Source: UBA1723 sp045641625 (GTDB lineage Bacteria; Bacteroidota; Bacteroidia; Bacteroidales; Paludibacteraceae). Taken from it: 6,250 nt of DNA. The notes beneath the pieces are model-generated. The model made no database searches, was not told where the DNA came from, and worked only from the letters and a program-made list of their open reading frames with translations. The translations under genes and the position numbers were made by a program. Below, piece by piece: positions 5,288-6,250 of the stretch (the stretch's first letter is position 1; each line of letters starts with the position of its first letter). The DNA is taken from assembly GCA_045641625.1 (NCBI GenBank), contig JAZUHH010000073.1:1-6250 (forward strand), written 5' to 3'.

Positions 5288-6058
5288 CTATTTTTCCAAC
5301 GATTTTAAAAACGCATTTGCCTTCTCCAAGTCTTCCGGAGTGTCAATTCCAATTGTCTGGAGGTTTGTCAACCCAACTTTGATTCGATACCCATTATCCA
5401 ACCAGCGCAACTGCTCCAAAGACTCTGATTTCTCGTTAAAAGTCTGAGGCAGTTTTGTAACTTGGGCAAGCACCTCGGCCTTGTATGCGTACAAACCTAT
5501 ATGCTTGTAGAACACCTGTTTGTCTAGCCACTCGCTCTTGTCTGTTCCTCGCAAATATGGAATTACAGAGCGCGAGAAATACAATGCGAACGAGTCAGGA
5601 GAAAGCACAACCTTCGGAGAGTTAGGATTCTCGAGTGCGGCAAGTCCGTCCTCTTTTCTGAAAGGCATAACAAGTGTGGCAATCTCTGTACGGGCATCGT
5701 CAAACTGACGGCAAAGTTCCTCAATCTGGCTTGGTGCGATGAAAGGCTCGTCACCCTGAACATTTATAACGACCTCGGCCTTGCTTCCGCTCTTGACGTA
5801 GGCCTCTGCAATACGGTCAGTACCCGACTTGTGGTCGGAGCTTGTCATGATTGCCTTGCCTCCGAACGAGATGACGTGGTTGTAAATCTCATCGGAATCG
5901 GTTGCAACGTAAACCTCGTCAAGAACCAACGAAGCCTGGCGCACAACCCTTTGAATCATACTCATGTCTCCAATTTTTGCAAGAGGCTTGCCTGGGAAAC
6001 GAGTAGAAGCGAAACGGGCTGGAATTATCGCCACAAATTTCTTTTTATCTATATTCAT
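5288..6058 (-). CDS. kdsB: 3-deoxy-manno-octulosonate cytidylyltransferase (CMP-KDO synthetase)
   Basis: The enzyme joins CTP and KDO to give CMP-KDO and diphosphate, the activation step before KDO is added to lipid A in the lipopolysaccharide inner core; it acts in the cytoplasm. The product is 256 residues, close to the family norm (E. coli about 248). Landmarks from the chosen start: the nucleotide-binding IIPARFASTRFPGKPL (11-26); VYVATDSDEI (49-58); DHKSGTDRIAEA (75-86); and VINVQGDEPF (97-106), where Asp103 is the expected metal ligand. In the C-terminal half are KHIGLYAY, SLEQLRWL and the terminal GIDTPEDLEKA. A TTG codon at 6067 is in frame three codons upstream, but ATG at 6058 gives the normal N-terminus and a short leader. 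It has its own promoter and terminator, so is probably monocistronic. Confidence 0.96.
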   Translation of the reverse strand: MNIDKKKFVAIIPARFASTRFPGKPLAKIGDMSMIQRVVRQASLVLDEVYVATDSDEIYNHVISFGGKAIMTSSDHKSGTDRIAEAYVKSGSKAEVVINVQGDEPFIAPSQIEELCRQFDDARTEIATLVMPFRKEDGLAALENPNSPKVVLSPDSFALYFSRSVIPYLRGTDKSEWLDKQVFYKHIGLYAYKAEVLAQVTKLPQTFNEKSESLEQLRWLDNGYRIKVGLTNLQTIGIDTPEDLEKANAFLKSLEK

Positions 6059-6079
6059 AACATTCAATTTTTCGACAGT

Positions 6080-6111
6080 GCAAAATTATACCTTTTAGGA
6101 ATAAGAACAAA
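6080..6111 (-). promoter_or_regulatory. kdsB: kdsB promoter
   Basis: On the minus strand TTTG (6108-6111), then 19 bases, then TAATTTTGC (6080-6088): a full match to both Bacteroidetes promoter elements at proper spacing. The -7 box is identical to that of the strong promoter at 102-110. The leader before the ATG at 6058 would be about 15 bases. The -33 box lies in the U-tract of the upstream terminator. Confidence 0.85.
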
Positions 6112-6140
6112 AAATGCGATACATTTTCATGCACCGCATT
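6104..6140 (-). terminator. Rho-independent terminator of the asnA-like gene
   Basis: In the minus-strand RNA a 12-bp stem forms between 6129-6140 and 6113-6124, including two G-U pairs, closed by a GAAA tetraloop and followed by UUUUGUUC. It begins 26 bases after the stop codon of the gene entering from the right edge. Confidence 0.85.
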
Positions 6141-6165
6141 CTCTTTTATCTTGACCAATAACCTA

Positions 6166-6250
6166 TTAGATGATAGGAATATTGTACTCCTTGCACTTCT
6201 CGTACATCTCCTTAGGCCAGATGCTGCACTGGATTTCTCCGATGTGAGCC
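6166..6250 (-). CDS. asnA: Aspartate-ammonia ligase (asparagine synthetase A), C-terminal end, partial
   Basis: Only the last 27 codons are in the window; the gene continues beyond 6250. The visible residues include AHIGEIQCSIWPKEMYEKCK and end in IPII, followed by two stop codons in a row (TAA then TAG). The HIGEIQ-x-x-x-WP pattern matches the C-terminus of AsnA, which has HIGQVQ-x-x-VWP in E. coli from memory. AsnA makes asparagine from aspartate, ammonia and ATP in the cytoplasm and has a class II aminoacyl-tRNA-synthetase-like fold. A strong terminator lies 26 bases downstream, so it is the last gene of its unit. The assignment rests on this short tail only; the reading frame itself is secure because the other frame tested carries an early stop. 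Confidence 0.7.
   Translation of the reverse strand, partial: AHIGEIQCSIWPKEMYEKCKEYNIPII

Noticed and set aside
5288..6067. kdsB start at the in-frame TTG at 6067
   Set aside because: It adds only three residues before an ATG that gives the usual N-terminus, and would bring the start almost to the predicted transcription start.

Overview
The window looks like chromosomal DNA from a member of the Bacteroidales (Prevotella/Bacteroides-like). The reasons are: promoters of the Bacteroidetes type (TTTG, about 20 bases, TAnnTTTGC) with no Shine-Dalgarno sequence before the genes; A-rich leaders; lipoprotein genes; a FISUMP-family lipoprotein; and a KdsB for lipopolysaccharide synthesis. Genus and species cannot be settled from this sequence. 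Every gene I can support lies on the minus strand, so the window reads from right to left.

Layout in transcription order, right to left. (1) 6166-6250: the 3' end of a gene that looks like asnA (aspartate-ammonia ligase), followed by a strong hairpin terminator at about 6108-6140. (2) kdsB (5288-6058), driven by a textbook promoter whose -33 box lies in the U-tract of the asnA terminator, and followed by a perfect 20-bp hairpin at 5190-5233. (3) An AT-rich intergenic stretch, then a solitary mrr-type restriction endonuclease gene (start best placed at 4994, not the upstream ATG at 5039), with its own terminator at 4051-4078. (4) A compact run of three genes: an M16-family peptidase homologue without the zinc motif (2707-4002), a metallo-beta-lactamase-fold hydrolase of the COG1237 type (1886-2701), and a very acidic 119-residue protein with an internal duplication (1514-1873). 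The gaps are 5 and 12 bases and a terminator lies at 1451-1487, so this is probably one operon. A -7 box ends only a few bases before the M16 start codon. (5) A small lipoprotein with Asp-rich pentapeptide repeats (1055-1267), with its own promoter and terminator. (6) A FISUMP-domain lipoprotein (252-920) and its terminator. (7) 1-134: a strong promoter and GC-rich leader reading out of the left edge, resembling an rRNA operon leader.

How the genes relate: kdsB (outer-membrane lipid A core sugar activation) and asnA (asparagine synthesis) are housekeeping genes with no link to their neighbours beyond position. The mrr gene is visibly more AT-rich than kdsB and the M16 operon, which fits acquisition by transfer. 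The two lipoproteins are probably envelope proteins of unknown role. I do not see a clear new defence or mobile system. The least explained parts are the M16/MBL/acidic-protein operon, the duplicated acidic protein, and the tight terminator-promoter packing.
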